From positions 1-46,204 of the IMG/VR virus record IMGVR_UViG_3300045282_000046: a stretch of 46,204 nucleotides of DNA; one strand, given 5' to 3'. The position numbers and the translations under genes are program-made. Positions within the stretch are counted from its first letter, which is position 1, and each line of letters begins with the position of its first letter. The notes beneath the pieces are model-generated. The model was not told the DNA's origin, did not search any database, and saw only the letters and a program-made list of their open reading frames with translations. Positions 9,120-16,955 of this stretch are shown here, in pieces. The stretch comes from a virus.

Positions 9120-9134
9120 TGTGTGACTCACACA
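9120..9134. repeat. Palindrome copy 6
   Basis: Exact copy, centre C at 9127. It begins one base after the previous stop codon and ends 16 nt before ATG 9151. Confidence 0.95.
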
Positions 9135-9150
9135 GCTTGGGAGTTTCGAA

Positions 9151-10080
9151 ATGTCTTGGCTCAGCGAATGGCTCAATCCACCCAATCCACAAGATGCTGT
9201 AAATGCACAAAAGACTGCTAATGCACAGGCACAGGCTGCTGCACAAGCTAAAGCTGATAAAGACAAGGCCGACGCTGCTGCTGCGGATCAGTTGTTCAGA
9301 ACCAACGCATCTGGAGCAGCTAAAAACTCAGCGAACAGTTACTTTCAAAACTTAGGTCTCGATCCAAGTCAGTATTCAGGTGATATCGATACAAAGATAC
9401 AAGAGATACTTGGTCTGGCACCGCCAGGGTCTAAGGACGTTGGCTCACAACTGTCTGGCCTTGGTGAGTCGATCTACAACACGAGACAGAACGCTGCACA
9501 ACAACAAGCGTTGCGTGGTGTGAACTCGACATTTGTACCCGACTTCGAACGATCGAAAATAACAGATACTTCTGATCAGCCACTTCTATCTGATATTAAT
9601 ACAGAACAGCGTGGTAAAGCAGACAACTACATCGATAACCTATTCAAACGTGGTGTAATTAATCAAACAGGTGTGCAGGGTGCAGAGAAAAACCTCGACA
9701 CTCAGGGGGCACGAGTTAGGACTACACTAGACGATCTTGGTCGTGGTGTAATTAGTTCTGGTAGACAATCTCTTACCGATATAGCTAATCGTGGTCGAGC
9801 TAATGCATCTACCTTACAACTAGGACAAACATTCGATCCAAGTACATACGGTGCTCAGGCTGACACTGCAACGAATGATTGGCTCAGTAAACTCGGAGAT
9901 AATATCAGGTCTCGAATACCAAGTAATCTGTACGACACTAGTAATCTTGCATCTGTAGCCGGTGGGGCACAAGGTGCACAGAATTTGGCGTTTGATCCAT
10001 CGGCATTAGCTGGTAAAGCTGTGCCAGGACAAACCGATGATGATCCGTTTGCTGGACTGGCAAAACGGGCAGTTTTTTAG
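9151..10080 (+). CDS. Probable internal virion protein, 309 aa
   Basis: Ala/Gln-rich coiled N-terminus (AQAQAAAQAKADKDKADAAA, about 27-46) followed by a long helical, Gln/Asn-rich body without Cys. This composition and the place between fibre and the 1323-aa protein fit the ejection/internal core proteins of podophages. No enzymatic motif is seen. It is bracketed by palindrome copies 6 and 7. Confidence 0.65.
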   Translation: MSWLSEWLNPPNPQDAVNAQKTANAQAQAAAQAKADKDKADAAAADQLFRTNASGAAKNSANSYFQNLGLDPSQYSGDIDTKIQEILGLAPPGSKDVGSQLSGLGESIYNTRQNAAQQQALRGVNSTFVPDFERSKITDTSDQPLLSDINTEQRGKADNYIDNLFKRGVINQTGVQGAEKNLDTQGARVRTTLDDLGRGVISSGRQSLTDIANRGRANASTLQLGQTFDPSTYGAQADTATNDWLSKLGDNIRSRIPSNLYDTSNLASVAGGAQGAQNLAFDPSALAGKAVPGQTDDDPFAGLAKRAVF

Positions 10081-10095
10081 TGTGTGAGTCACACA
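10081..10095. repeat. Palindrome copy 7
   Basis: Exact copy, centre G at 10088, directly after the TAG stop at 10078-10080 and 13 nt before the next ATG. Confidence 0.95.
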
Positions 10096-10108
10096 GCGGA
10101 GAATAAAA

Positions 10109-11092
10109 ATGGACCCGTTAACGCTCGCTCTGATGGGTGGATCAGCACTTTCAAACATAGTCGGTGGTGTGTCAGCAACGAACACAGCACGACAAAACCT
10201 TATGCAAACGGCGTTGAATAACTACAACCAGGATCGGTATTCACAGGCTGGTGCTACAGACGAATTCGGCAACACAAACAATTACGATAAGGCTCTTAAT
10301 CAGTGGATCACCAAACTATCACCTACACAACAACGCATTGCCGACGCGGATCAATCCGAACAATTGGCTAGTCTTCTGCATGATGCACCTCAGAATAGAA
10401 TCATGCGAGATAATGCGTTTCAGCGATCGCGCATGGGCAGTGATGCATTTAAGAATGAGTTTGCAAAGTACAGGTATGGCCAGCCCGAAGGCGAAGGTGC
10501 AATTCAGAATGATCTAGTTGGTTTAATGGCACGCGCGAGAGGCAATCCAGATGCACAGGGTTCTACAAGTAGGGAGACGCTTCGTAACAAAGGTAAGGTC
10601 GCAGTGGTACGATCTGGTAGTCCTACTGGTGGTAATGGGTCTGTTGATGATATTGCTCAGATCATGTTGGATGCTCGAAAAGGGGCTCTCGGAGAGGCTG
10701 GACAGAGGAACAGTCAGTTTAATCAAAATGAAGGAGCGCGATTGGGCGAGTTTGGATCGATTGCAAATGGGCAACAAGCAAATATTAATACTAACGCACC
10801 GGGTAGTGGATTGATGAGTCAACAAGAACGAATGGCACAGGCACGTGCAGCGGCGTTGGAGAACGTGAGTAAGAACTCTCAATTTGCATATGGGAACTTG
10901 GACAAGACTGAGCTATCTGCTGGTAAAAACATTGCAGGATCGTTGATGCCAAGACCGAGTTTGTTAGGCAAACCTGTAAAACCTGTAGCTGGTGCGACAC
11001 CACCGACTGGTTATGGGGATAGTTCAGATGGTGAACCTGATTGGTATGGCAGTGGTAAAGATCCATTTCAAGGTGCGTATAGTCTGTATTAG
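10109..11092 (+). CDS. Probable internal virion protein, 327 aa
   Basis: The N-terminus (LTLALMGGSALSNIVGGVSA) is a small-residue hydrophobic segment that could insert in a membrane, as in podophage ejection proteins. The rest is Gln/Asn/Ala-rich and helical, with a Pro/Gly-rich end. Same module as the preceding gene. Function is inferred from position and composition only. Confidence 0.65.
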   Translation: MDPLTLALMGGSALSNIVGGVSATNTARQNLMQTALNNYNQDRYSQAGATDEFGNTNNYDKALNQWITKLSPTQQRIADADQSEQLASLLHDAPQNRIMRDNAFQRSRMGSDAFKNEFAKYRYGQPEGEGAIQNDLVGLMARARGNPDAQGSTSRETLRNKGKVAVVRSGSPTGGNGSVDDIAQIMLDARKGALGEAGQRNSQFNQNEGARLGEFGSIANGQQANINTNAPGSGLMSQQERMAQARAAALENVSKNSQFAYGNLDKTELSAGKNIAGSLMPRPSLLGKPVKPVAGATPPTGYGDSSDGEPDWYGSGKDPFQGAYSLY

Positions 11093-11100
11093 GTGATGTG

Positions 11101-11271
11101 ATGAGCAAGATGTTGTACGATCAGTTGAATGTAATGCGTAGACGTAATGTTCCTGAGACAGACAGTCGAATAGTGGCAATTAAACGAATATTGGATCGGC
11201 AAGAGTCTGATAAGGCCATGCGTGACAAACCGTTTTCACATTTGAAACCTGTACGTAGGAGAGTGAAATGA
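11101..11271 (+). CDS. Small basic protein, 56 aa
   Basis: Short gene lying snugly between two others. It starts 8 nt after the previous stop behind AGGTGA, and its TGA overlaps the next ATG (ATGA at 11268-11271). The product is basic and helical (MSKMLYDQLNVMRRRN, then IVAIKRILDRQ), ending Arg-Arg-Arg-Val-Lys. Coupling on both sides supports it as real. Function unknown. Confidence 0.65.
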   Translation: MSKMLYDQLNVMRRRNVPETDSRIVAIKRILDRQESDKAMRDKPFSHLKPVRRRVK

Positions 11272-11894
11272 TTAACCCTGCACAACAATTGCAGCAATTA
11301 TCTATGCTACGTGGCACACAACCTCCAATGCCACAATCTGCACAGCCTATACAAGACCCACGTATGCAGGCGTTGCAGCAATATATGCAAATGAAAGGTG
11401 CGCAGCCTGGACCAAACCTACCTCAACAAATGCCTAATGGACAGGACGGTGTTAGGCCAATGACACTGCCTGAAAATCAACAGGCTGTTGAAGGCATGGA
11501 CCTTGGACAAATCGAAGCATATCCAAACGATACAAACGCATATTTTCGAGAGTTAGACCCTGAACAAGATGAAGACAACCCTGATCAAGAACGTGATGCT
11601 GACGATCGTATAATGGACGAACTAAATACAGCCGAAACGCGACGACCAAGCTATGTAGACAACAAAGGCAATCCTTCTCCTAACGAACAGTACACCGATG
11701 AGGATATGCTTCAAGGTGTGAGTGATAAGATTGATGGTGCACAATTCTCTGGTGATCCTGAAAGTGATAAGAAAATGCTTATGGACGACCCGTCAGAAAC
11801 GAACATCGAAGCGTTTATAAAAATCCATGGCGAGGAAAACTTGCCTGACGATTTACAAGAACCGGACGTGAGTGATCCTGCTGGAAATCGTTGA
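11268..11894 (+). CDS. Acidic, Gln/Pro-rich virion-region protein, 208 aa
   Basis: The N-terminal ~65 residues are Gln/Pro/Met-rich and the C-terminal two thirds are very acidic (DEDNPDQERDADDRIMDEL). Little hydrophobic core, so probably disordered. Such acidic proteins beside internal virion genes may act as chaperones or scaffolds for the ejection proteins; that is inference. The start is coupled to the preceding 56-aa gene. Confidence 0.65.
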   Translation: MINPAQQLQQLSMLRGTQPPMPQSAQPIQDPRMQALQQYMQMKGAQPGPNLPQQMPNGQDGVRPMTLPENQQAVEGMDLGQIEAYPNDTNAYFRELDPEQDEDNPDQERDADDRIMDELNTAETRRPSYVDNKGNPSPNEQYTDEDMLQGVSDKIDGAQFSGDPESDKKMLMDDPSETNIEAFIKIHGEENLPDDLQEPDVSDPAGNR

Positions 11895-11898
11895 TCGC

Positions 11899-11913
11899 TG
11901 TGTGACTCACACA
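11899..11913. repeat. Palindrome copy 8
   Basis: Exact copy, centre C at 11906, 14 nt before ATG 11928. Confidence 0.95.
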
Positions 11914-11927
11914 CCTCGGAGCTTGGT

Positions 11928-14900
11928 ATGCCTCTCGTTTTGAAATTTGCAACCGGCGACGACGGTAAGCCATACCCATATTGGGTCGATGATGAAACCG
12001 AGACTATGTACTCGGCTGAACCTCCTGCACAAACAGCACCTAAACCAACAGAACAAACTGCTCCAATACCAACCTCACCTTCTAGTGTTGTCGAACCTGA
12101 CTACGAGAACGTCATTCCACGCGCATACGAAGCTCAAGTTGCTGATCGTGCAGAACGTCGCCGCAATGCACTTGAAGACCGCCGAGCCGAACCACAACAA
12201 CAAGAGACTATCGACGCAATTGACCGTGCTATCCAACCTGAAAAACAATTCGCTACTGGCATGGTTGGAACAGCCCTTAGCGCACCATGGAACATCGGTG
12301 GCATCCTAACTAAAATTGCACCGCTTATGCTTGACCGTAGTGCGCAAATGGATGCATATGCAGGTAATAAAGACAATCCAATTTCTGATTACCTCTTCAA
12401 TCAAGGTGCTTCTGCATATCGAGGTGTTTCGAACCTGTTCGGTGCAGAAGAAGACCCACAACACCCTATCAACCGCGCGATGAGAACGTTCGGTTCTGCG
12501 ACAATCCCTTACGGTAAGAACATCGCTGCGACTGCTGCTATTGTCGGTGGTGTAAATACAGGTGCTGACGTTCTATCACGTGCACTTGAAAAACCGTCAC
12601 TACGATCCTTTGCTAAGGGTGTTCCCAACTGGCTCAACGACGCACTATTCACACCGGCAAAAGGTGCACAACCGACAATTGGTCCTGAAGGTACACCAAT
12701 CGTTCCATCCCCATTCGACAAACCAACCGTACCTGTACAGACTGTATCTGGCCCTGGACAAATCTCTAAGGGCGAGTACATGACCATTGGTGGTATCGCT
12801 GCTGGTACAATGGGTATGATTTTCACTCCAATGATTTATCGTCGTTTTGCAACCAATCGTGTCCCACAGTTTCGTCCAGTTGCAAACGCCGCTCCAGGTA
12901 CGCAATCGATCACAAACCTCGGTGATCTTGCACGTACATATGACGATGTAAACGCTGGATTGCGACGTGTATTGAGACGTTCTGGTGTTGACGTTGCTGC
13001 TGCCGCACGAGTCGAGGCTGTGTTAGGTGTACAAACACGAGGCACAGCTAATGCACTTATTGATGCAGCAATTAAAATCGGTCGTATGAATACACCAAGT
13101 TATACATTTAACGTGCGTGTGCCTTTACAAGAATTAATGGCTCGTGAGACTCCTGCGACGAGGCAGTATTTACACATACTTGATACTTGGGATGAAATTC
13201 GGCGCAACAGTAATGCACCGTTAAGTCGTGGTACACAGGCTCGGATCAATCGTGCAAATGCTCCTGTACGTGGGTTTGACATTATCTCTGTAACTAATGC
13301 ACGTAACGCACTCGAACGAACTAATCCAGAAGTAATCGAATATGCGCGTGCATACCGTGAGAACCTACGTGCAATGCGGCGCTTCGAAGCTGATGGTGAG
13401 TATGCAACACTTACACGAGGTGAAGCTCGACGATTGAATGCTGAATTCCCCAATGAAGTTCCATTCCGTGGATCACCTCGAACTAATGATCCTAACTTTG
13501 ATCGTGGTAGTCCTATTGCTGCATTAGGCGATCGTATGCGTGATTTGATGCGCACGCGCATGGAGAATGAAGCGCGTGGTTTGTACGTTGATACGATACG
13601 AAACAGTCCAACAGGACCTACGCAAAGACAATCACTCTTCACTCCGGTCGATGCCGAGAGACTTTCACAAAATGCAAACTGGCGACCAAATGTTGTGAGG
13701 TTTCAACGTCGTGGTGTGCCTGAAACTTACACGGCTGATCCAACTGTTGCGGCACTTCTACGCATGGACCCGTACTACATAACAGGAAATGCTGGTCAAA
13801 TTGCATACTCAACTAAACGTCTATACGAAATGGCTACAACAGGAGAGCTTGCACCATGGTTTGCACCGACGAGCTTTGTGCGCAATTGGTGGCTCGGTAA
13901 AATCTCGCCTGATCCTGGGATGCGTAGTCCAACAATGATAGGCTCACTAGCTGCAATACCAGAGCAACTCTATCCTCAATTCGCGCACGCAGTACACAAC
14001 TCACTTGAACGTACTGGTGCGGCTGCGTGGCTACAGAACACAGCAGGCTTCGGTGGACAATTCGTACAGGACCTTAGCAATCGACTTGGTTATCACTACA
14101 CACGTAGCTTCTTCGCACAAATGGAAGCTGTTGGTGGTGGTCGCGGATCGATCTTGACTCAACAAATAGATGCAAATAACCGACTGACTCAAGCAATACA
14201 ACAGGCGACTGGTCCTGTGAAGACATTATTGGAAGGTTATCGATCAATTCTAAACTCTGTTCACAATGCGCCTTCATTTAACTACGGTATGCGCAATCGC
14301 AACTTAGGCATTCCTGACTATGAGCTTGCACGTCGTATGCGTGGCCTAACTGGCGATCCACGTATCGGTGGTGAATACTACACAAACGTCCCAGGTCGTG
14401 ACGCACCTGTGCGAATTCCCTTCGAAGATTCGCGTGTGAGTCACACAGCAATTCGAGCGGTGCAGGCATACGGTGGTGCGACCGAAATCGGACGTGTTGC
14501 GAGTCCGTGGTTCAATGCAACTATGCAAGGTGTAAAGCGTGTCGGCCGTGCATATACAGATGACCCTGTGCGCTTTACCGGACGTGTGTGGCTGTATCAA
14601 ATCGCACCAGCAGCCAGTCTTTATATGGCCGCGCGTGCGTTAGGCAATGATCCGAACGGTGTAAGCTATCTAGACTATATGATGAACCGTCGTCCTGAAT
14701 ACAGTAAGATGATGAATTTCTATATACCAATCCCTGGTAAACCAGCCGAACAGGGAATTGAATTTCCATCGTTTCATGAAGGTTCAGTTCCTAGATATCT
14801 AGCCACAATTGCTTTAGATCACGCATTCGGTAATGCATTCTTTACTGAAAAGGAAGACTTGTTACGTGCGGCAGAAGGCATTTCTGGTGTGGTGTTCATG

Positions 14901-15899
14901 CCAGCGATGCCACCTCTAGCTAATTTAGGTCTTGCTGGTGCTGGTCGTATGCCAGGAATGTCAGGACCATTTAGTGGTGAGTCATATGTACCTAAACGAG
15001 AACCATTTGATCAACGTGGTGGGTTGGGTGCAAGCACTGAGGTTTACATGCGAACATTAGCTCCAGCACTGGCAGACGTATATGGTGCTGGTGCAGCAGC
15101 GTTCATACAATCACCAGATAAATTTAGTATGGATGCGCTGCGAGCTACGTTAAAAGGTATAGGAACACGGGCTGTACAAAAAACACCGATACTAAGAGAC
15201 TCACTTGATTTACAACAGCCAATGACAGGCAATAACGATATTACTGAGGAATTGTTTCGTAAAAGTAAGGCTCTACGAACACTTGAACAGTTCTACAAAA
15301 AGAACACAGCGGAGAGTGCTACAGGTACACAAAGCACAATCGGTACACGACCAATTAGTAAAGCTGGTGAGGAGCGTGCAACCGAGTTATTAGGCCCACG
15401 TCCACCTGATGGTGCTGCTGGCATAAATCAACCTGCACCCACAAATCCACTATATAATATGTTCATACAAGAATTACACGATGCGTTTGTTAAAGACAGT
15501 CCAACTGATAGGCACGGTAATCCTACAGGTGCGTTGGCGATACGGTCGTTATGGAATAGATATAGTATTGCGACACAACAGATTGATCGTTTGAAAAAAG
15601 TCAATCCAGGGAACGATACGATTTGGCGTGAGGAGATTACACGAGAACGTCCGAAACAAATGGAATACCTAAGACAAAACGGTGTTGATCCATTTAACCC
15701 TACACAAGCACGGAACTTCTACGAACGTAAAAGACAAGATGCAGCGCGTGTGATATTGAAAACCATTCGTGATGTAGAAGCTGATTTTTCAAAACGAGTA
15801 GGCAAGCTGATTAAGATCGAGGATATTAATCCATATGGAAAAGGACTCGATGAGAGTGTCGAGCCTGAGGCTGTAGATGCGTCTGGAGTTTTGCAATAA
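11928..15899 (+). CDS. Large internal/ejection protein, 1323 aa
   Basis: The largest protein of the genome and last gene of the late arm. It has a Pro-rich N-terminus (~30-60), a charged segment rich in Arg/Glu (~70-105), hydrophobic stretches near 115-135 and 285-305 (IGGIAAGTMGMIFTPMIY), then a long Arg/Asn-rich helical body. The part around 640-800 (FAPTSFVRNWWLGKISPDPG and following) resembles the 'large polyvalent protein associated' regions found in giant phage internal proteins. I see no lytic transglycosylase, polymerase or protease motif. A near copy of the palindrome (14433-14447) is translated as RVSHT. Likely ejected with DNA or forming the internal core. Confidence 0.7.
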   Translation: MPLVLKFATGDDGKPYPYWVDDETETMYSAEPPAQTAPKPTEQTAPIPTSPSSVVEPDYENVIPRAYEAQVADRAERRRNALEDRRAEPQQQETIDAIDRAIQPEKQFATGMVGTALSAPWNIGGILTKIAPLMLDRSAQMDAYAGNKDNPISDYLFNQGASAYRGVSNLFGAEEDPQHPINRAMRTFGSATIPYGKNIAATAAIVGGVNTGADVLSRALEKPSLRSFAKGVPNWLNDALFTPAKGAQPTIGPEGTPIVPSPFDKPTVPVQTVSGPGQISKGEYMTIGGIAAGTMGMIFTPMIYRRFATNRVPQFRPVANAAPGTQSITNLGDLARTYDDVNAGLRRVLRRSGVDVAAAARVEAVLGVQTRGTANALIDAAIKIGRMNTPSYTFNVRVPLQELMARETPATRQYLHILDTWDEIRRNSNAPLSRGTQARINRANAPVRGFDIISVTNARNALERTNPEVIEYARAYRENLRAMRRFEADGEYATLTRGEARRLNAEFPNEVPFRGSPRTNDPNFDRGSPIAALGDRMRDLMRTRMENEARGLYVDTIRNSPTGPTQRQSLFTPVDAERLSQNANWRPNVVRFQRRGVPETYTADPTVAALLRMDPYYITGNAGQIAYSTKRLYEMATTGELAPWFAPTSFVRNWWLGKISPDPGMRSPTMIGSLAAIPEQLYPQFAHAVHNSLERTGAAAWLQNTAGFGGQFVQDLSNRLGYHYTRSFFAQMEAVGGGRGSILTQQIDANNRLTQAIQQATGPVKTLLEGYRSILNSVHNAPSFNYGMRNRNLGIPDYELARRMRGLTGDPRIGGEYYTNVPGRDAPVRIPFEDSRVSHTAIRAVQAYGGATEIGRVASPWFNATMQGVKRVGRAYTDDPVRFTGRVWLYQIAPAASLYMAARALGNDPNGVSYLDYMMNRRPEYSKMMNFYIPIPGKPAEQGIEFPSFHEGSVPRYLATIALDHAFGNAFFTEKEDLLRAAEGISGVVFMPAMPPLANLGLAGAGRMPGMSGPFSGESYVPKREPFDQRGGLGASTEVYMRTLAPALADVYGAGAAAFIQSPDKFSMDALRATLKGIGTRAVQKTPILRDSLDLQQPMTGNNDITEELFRKSKALRTLEQFYKKNTAESATGTQSTIGTRPISKAGEERATELLGPRPPDGAAGINQPAPTNPLYNMFIQELHDAFVKDSPTDRHGNPTGALAIRSLWNRYSIATQQIDRLKKVNPGNDTIWREEITRERPKQMEYLRQNGVDPFNPTQARNFYERKRQDAARVILKTIRDVEADFSKRVGKLIKIEDINPYGKGLDESVEPEAVDASGVLQ
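14433..14447. repeat. Palindrome copy 9 (one mismatch, intragenic)
   Basis: CGTGTGAGTCACACA, the same variant as copy 1, again read as RVSHT, deep inside the 1323-aa gene and far from any gene boundary. Confidence 0.85.
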
Positions 15900-16181
15900 C
15901 TACGGAGCGTCTGTAAACAATTCTCTAAGTCTTGCGCGCTTTGCCTGCTTTGCTTGTATTAACTGTGTTTTTGTAAGATATCCACCAACAATAACAATCT
16001 CCATAAGAGCTAACACATCACCCATCTCCTTTATTATATTTTCTTTTGGTTTTGTACCTACATACAATTCAATGCCAGCATCGCCAAATCTTCGTCTCTT
16101 CATAAGCTCTTGGATAAGCTCACTACATTCTTCTGCAAGTACATCAAAAGGGTCGCCCATAGAGCACGTATATTTGGTCAT
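15900..16181 (-). CDS. MazG-like nucleotide pyrophosphohydrolase, 93 aa
   Basis: The all-helical MazG pattern is visible: Glu17-Glu18-x-x-Glu21, then after about 30 residues Glu52-x-x-Asp55, the metal-binding set of the EExxE...ExxD superfamily. Such phage enzymes hydrolyse nucleoside triphosphates or alarmones. ATG 16181 is chosen because a GGGGA site precedes it by 5-6 nt; an upstream in-frame ATG would translate the palindrome. It is the last gene of the leftward arm and abuts the 1323-aa gene tail to tail. Confidence 0.75.
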   Translation of the reverse strand: MTKYTCSMGDPFDVLAEECSELIQELMKRRRFGDAGIELYVGTKPKENIIKEMGDVLALMEIVIVGGYLTKTQLIQAKQAKRARLRELFTDAP

Positions 16182-16196
16182 AAAAATCCCCGTTGC

Positions 16197-16211
16197 TGTG
16201 TGAGTCACACA
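16197..16211. repeat. Palindrome copy 10
   Basis: Exact copy, centre G at 16204. It supplies the TGA stop of the 65-aa gene on the minus strand (16205-16207) and lies 15 nt upstream of the MazG start. Confidence 0.95.
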
Positions 16212-16402
16212 TCTTTTCGAGCCAGACGTTCTTCGTACGTTACCTCGTTAATGCAACACAAATATGAATTGGTTGTTGCGTGTGTATTCCATCTAGCTGT
16301 GTCTAATGCGTTTGCCACTCCTGGAAGACCCCATTGCTTTTCCATTCGTTTTTTTATTGACTTTGGAACTTTTAACTTTTTTAGTCTTTTTTGTTTGTAC
16401 AT
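16205..16402 (-). CDS. Hypothetical basic protein overlapping its neighbour, 65 aa
   Basis: The start has a good GGAGTT site 7 nt upstream. The N-terminus is Lys/Arg-rich (KRLKKLKVPKSIKKR) and the rest has an ordered look (WGLPGVANALDTARWN). The first 110 nt overlap the C-terminal end of the 120-aa gene in another frame, and the stop is provided by the palindrome (GTG TGA). Function unknown; it is the only frame filling 16205-16292. Confidence 0.55.
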   Translation of the reverse strand: MYKQKRLKKLKVPKSIKKRMEKQWGLPGVANALDTARWNTHATTNSYLCCINEVTYEERLARKDV

Positions 16403-16655
16403 CGTCTAACTCCACCATTTTTGTTGTTGCACGCCATACAGTAGTAGGTCTGCCCTTGCCACCCTTTGGAGGGTATGTGAATTTCTGCACACGACCCTCG
16501 ACTTGGTATGACTCTAGTTCACCTGTGATTTGGTCAGACGCAACACGATTTTGAAACCTTCGCAGAATCTCGGATGTGTTACGACCGACTGTGCCTGCAC
16601 TTATGAGGTAGTCGATTAAATCTTCTTGCCAACCTGTTGTATAGCCACTAGACAT
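16293..16655 (-). CDS. Winged-helix-like DNA-binding protein, 120 aa
   Basis: Residues ~10-75 have a winged-helix pattern (helix LIDYLISAGTVG, helix TSEILRRFQNRV, helix ASDQITGELESYQ, then a wing with GRPTTVWRAT). The C-terminal 40 residues are a basic Lys/Ser tail. This suggests a DNA-binding regulator or replication accessory protein, though the family is not named. Start preceded by CGGAGCG. It overlaps the upstream gene by 8 nt and the downstream one by 110 nt. Confidence 0.6.
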   Translation of the reverse strand: MSSGYTTGWQEDLIDYLISAGTVGRNTSEILRRFQNRVASDQITGELESYQVEGRVQKFTYPPKGGKGRPTTVWRATTKMVELDDVQTKKTKKVKSSKVNKKTNGKAMGSSRSGKRIRHS

Positions 16656-16923
16656 TGGAACGCTCCGCAGTTTGTTTAAAAACCTCTAAAAGTCTTATGA
16701 TGTGGTTACGATCTGAACCAACCCAAAAAGTAATAGCAGAACGATCATCGTCACGTCCTGGAACATAATGAAGTTCGGGAGGGCTCTTTATAAATATTCT
16801 AAATCCGTAATTAGTCATTTCTTTACCTGTTCGACTACTCACATACTTCGTTGCAGTGATCTCACACATAGGTAAGGTATCGCCAATAGCTAATAGTTCT
16901 TCAGTATAAACATTTATTCGCAT
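16648..16923 (-). CDS. Hypothetical phage protein, 91 aa
   Basis: A compact alpha/beta protein with a KSPPELHYVPGRDDDRSAIT stretch followed by Phe-Trp-Val, a pattern I associate with small conserved phage replication-module proteins of unknown role. A strong GAGAGGAG site precedes ATG 16923, and palindrome copy 11 lies 16 nt upstream. The stop overlaps the start of the winged-helix gene. Confidence 0.65.
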   Translation of the reverse strand: MRINVYTEELLAIGDTLPMCEITATKYVSSRTGKEMTNYGFRIFIKSPPELHYVPGRDDDRSAITFWVGSDRNHIIRLLEVFKQTAERSNV

Positions 16924-16939
16924 TTTCAGTCTCCTCTCG

Positions 16940-16954
16940 TGTGTGACTCACACA
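16940..16954. repeat. Palindrome copy 11
   Basis: Exact copy, centre C at 16947, in the short gap between the polymerase stop and the next minus-strand gene, 16 nt before its ATG. Confidence 0.95.
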
Positions 16955-16955
16955 G

